Origin: Mrakia gelida
Taxonomy: Eukaryota; Basidiomycota; Tremellomycetes; Cystofilobasidiales; Mrakiaceae
DNA: 64,000 nucleotides
Direction of reading: 5' to 3'
NCBI GenBank assembly: GCA_024345305.1
Contig: BRON01000014.1
Coordinates: forward strand, 930,001 to 994,000
A program made the position numbers and the translations under genes. The notes beneath the pieces were generated by a model. That model saw nothing but the letters and a program-made list of their open reading frames with translations. It was not told where the DNA came from and made no database searches. Below are positions 63,596 to 64,000 of this stretch, one piece after another (the stretch's first letter is position 1; the number at the start of each line of letters is the position of its first letter).

Positions 63596-64000
63596 ATGAA
63601 CTCTAGTCAAGTCGAGGAAACAGTCACCCGCTTCGCTGGACTCCTCAAGATCGACGATGCTTCTTTCAAGCTAGCGAAAGAAACGAACTATCGCTGGACG
63701 GGGCAAGAGGGATCTGAGGAGGTTCGTTCGCCCGCTTCCTCTTCTCCTTCTCCTCTCGTTCGCTTCGACCAGGAATGTTTCCTTCCTGTCTGAACTCCCT
63801 CAGCGCTTTTCTCCGATCCAGATTTCGGGATGGTGGGCAGAACAGAGGAAACGAGGAGTCGAGTCGCAGACGGTTCCTCAGATGTTTGCGAGTTTGCCCA
63901 CGCTCCTCCCTTTTCCCCTCCCCTCCTCAACTCTTCCTCTTCCTCTCTCGCACCCTTCCGCTCTCTGACCCTTGCTGCCTTGCGGTACATCGCTCCCATT
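63596..64000 (+). CDS. 5' part of an unrecognised spliced gene (runs off window)
   Basis: Exon 1 is 63596-63721, 42 codons, starting MNSSQVEETVTRFAGLLKID and ending TGQEGSEE at a GTTCGT donor. The next exon probably starts after GATCCAG near 63821 and reads ISGWWAEQRKRGVESQTVPQ, then MFASLPTL; another intron with a CTGAC branch (near 63967) may begin before the window ends. Family not recognised from about 70 residues. Confidence 0.5.

Noticed and set aside
1..64000. Transposon ends, LTRs or CRISPR arrays
   Set aside because: Apart from the inverted repeat at 40.7-48.9 kb, no repeated termini, target duplications, transposase or reverse-transcriptase text, or spaced direct repeats were seen.

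Overview
The window is nuclear DNA of a fungus, most likely a basidiomycete yeast of the Pucciniomycotina (red-yeast type). That is an inference. It rests on GC-rich sequence with C/G-ending codons, very dense short introns (up to 22 exons per gene) with a CTGAC-type branch site, a CPL1-like secreted protein, a delta-12 desaturase, and HAL-type and Ran1-type kinases. No ribosomal RNA, convincing tRNA, CRISPR array or recognisable transposon was seen. Exon coordinates were read by eye; most add up to intact reading frames, but single boundaries may be off by one or two bases.

Layout. 0-10 kb: the 3' end of an unrecognised gene, a CPL1-like cysteine-rich secreted protein, a multi-pass membrane protein, a secreted histidine phosphatase, and two diverged tandem copies of a small unknown gene. 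10-23 kb: delta-12 fatty acid desaturase, HAL-family kinase, arrestin-like protein, GNAT acetyltransferase and Ran1-like kinase. 23-36 kb: an F-box-like protein, a tandem CCCH zinc-finger (Tis11/Cth-type) protein with a long disordered N-terminus, a beta-lactamase-fold protein, and a broken multicopper oxidase. 36-41 kb: a SET/NAP histone chaperone and a BAHD-type acyltransferase. 41-49 kb: a Zn2Cys6 transcription factor of 22 exons flanked by about 1.1-kb inverted repeats. 49-64 kb: a Ser-rich protein, an unresolved spliced gene, DRG1 GTPase, an amino acid permease, a ubiquitin-like/F-box protein and the start of one more gene.

The most unusual structure is the transcription-factor locus. 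The promoter region plus first 46 or so codons of the factor occur a second time, inverted, beyond its 3' end. The inner ~575 bp of the two arms look identical. Inversion of the 5.9-kb interval between the arms would rebuild an intact gene in either orientation, so this may be an invertible cassette or an arm pair held identical by gene conversion.

Other features recur across the window. The palindrome GACGCGTC appears very often, mostly inside introns. Many introns start GTTCGT instead of GTRAGT. Micro-exons of 3-25 nt are common. Three otherwise intact genes need a one-base frame change, which may point to indel errors in the assembly. Genes are mostly independent transcription units; divergent pairs share the intergenic regions 9149-9993, 22917-23952 and 52046-52411.
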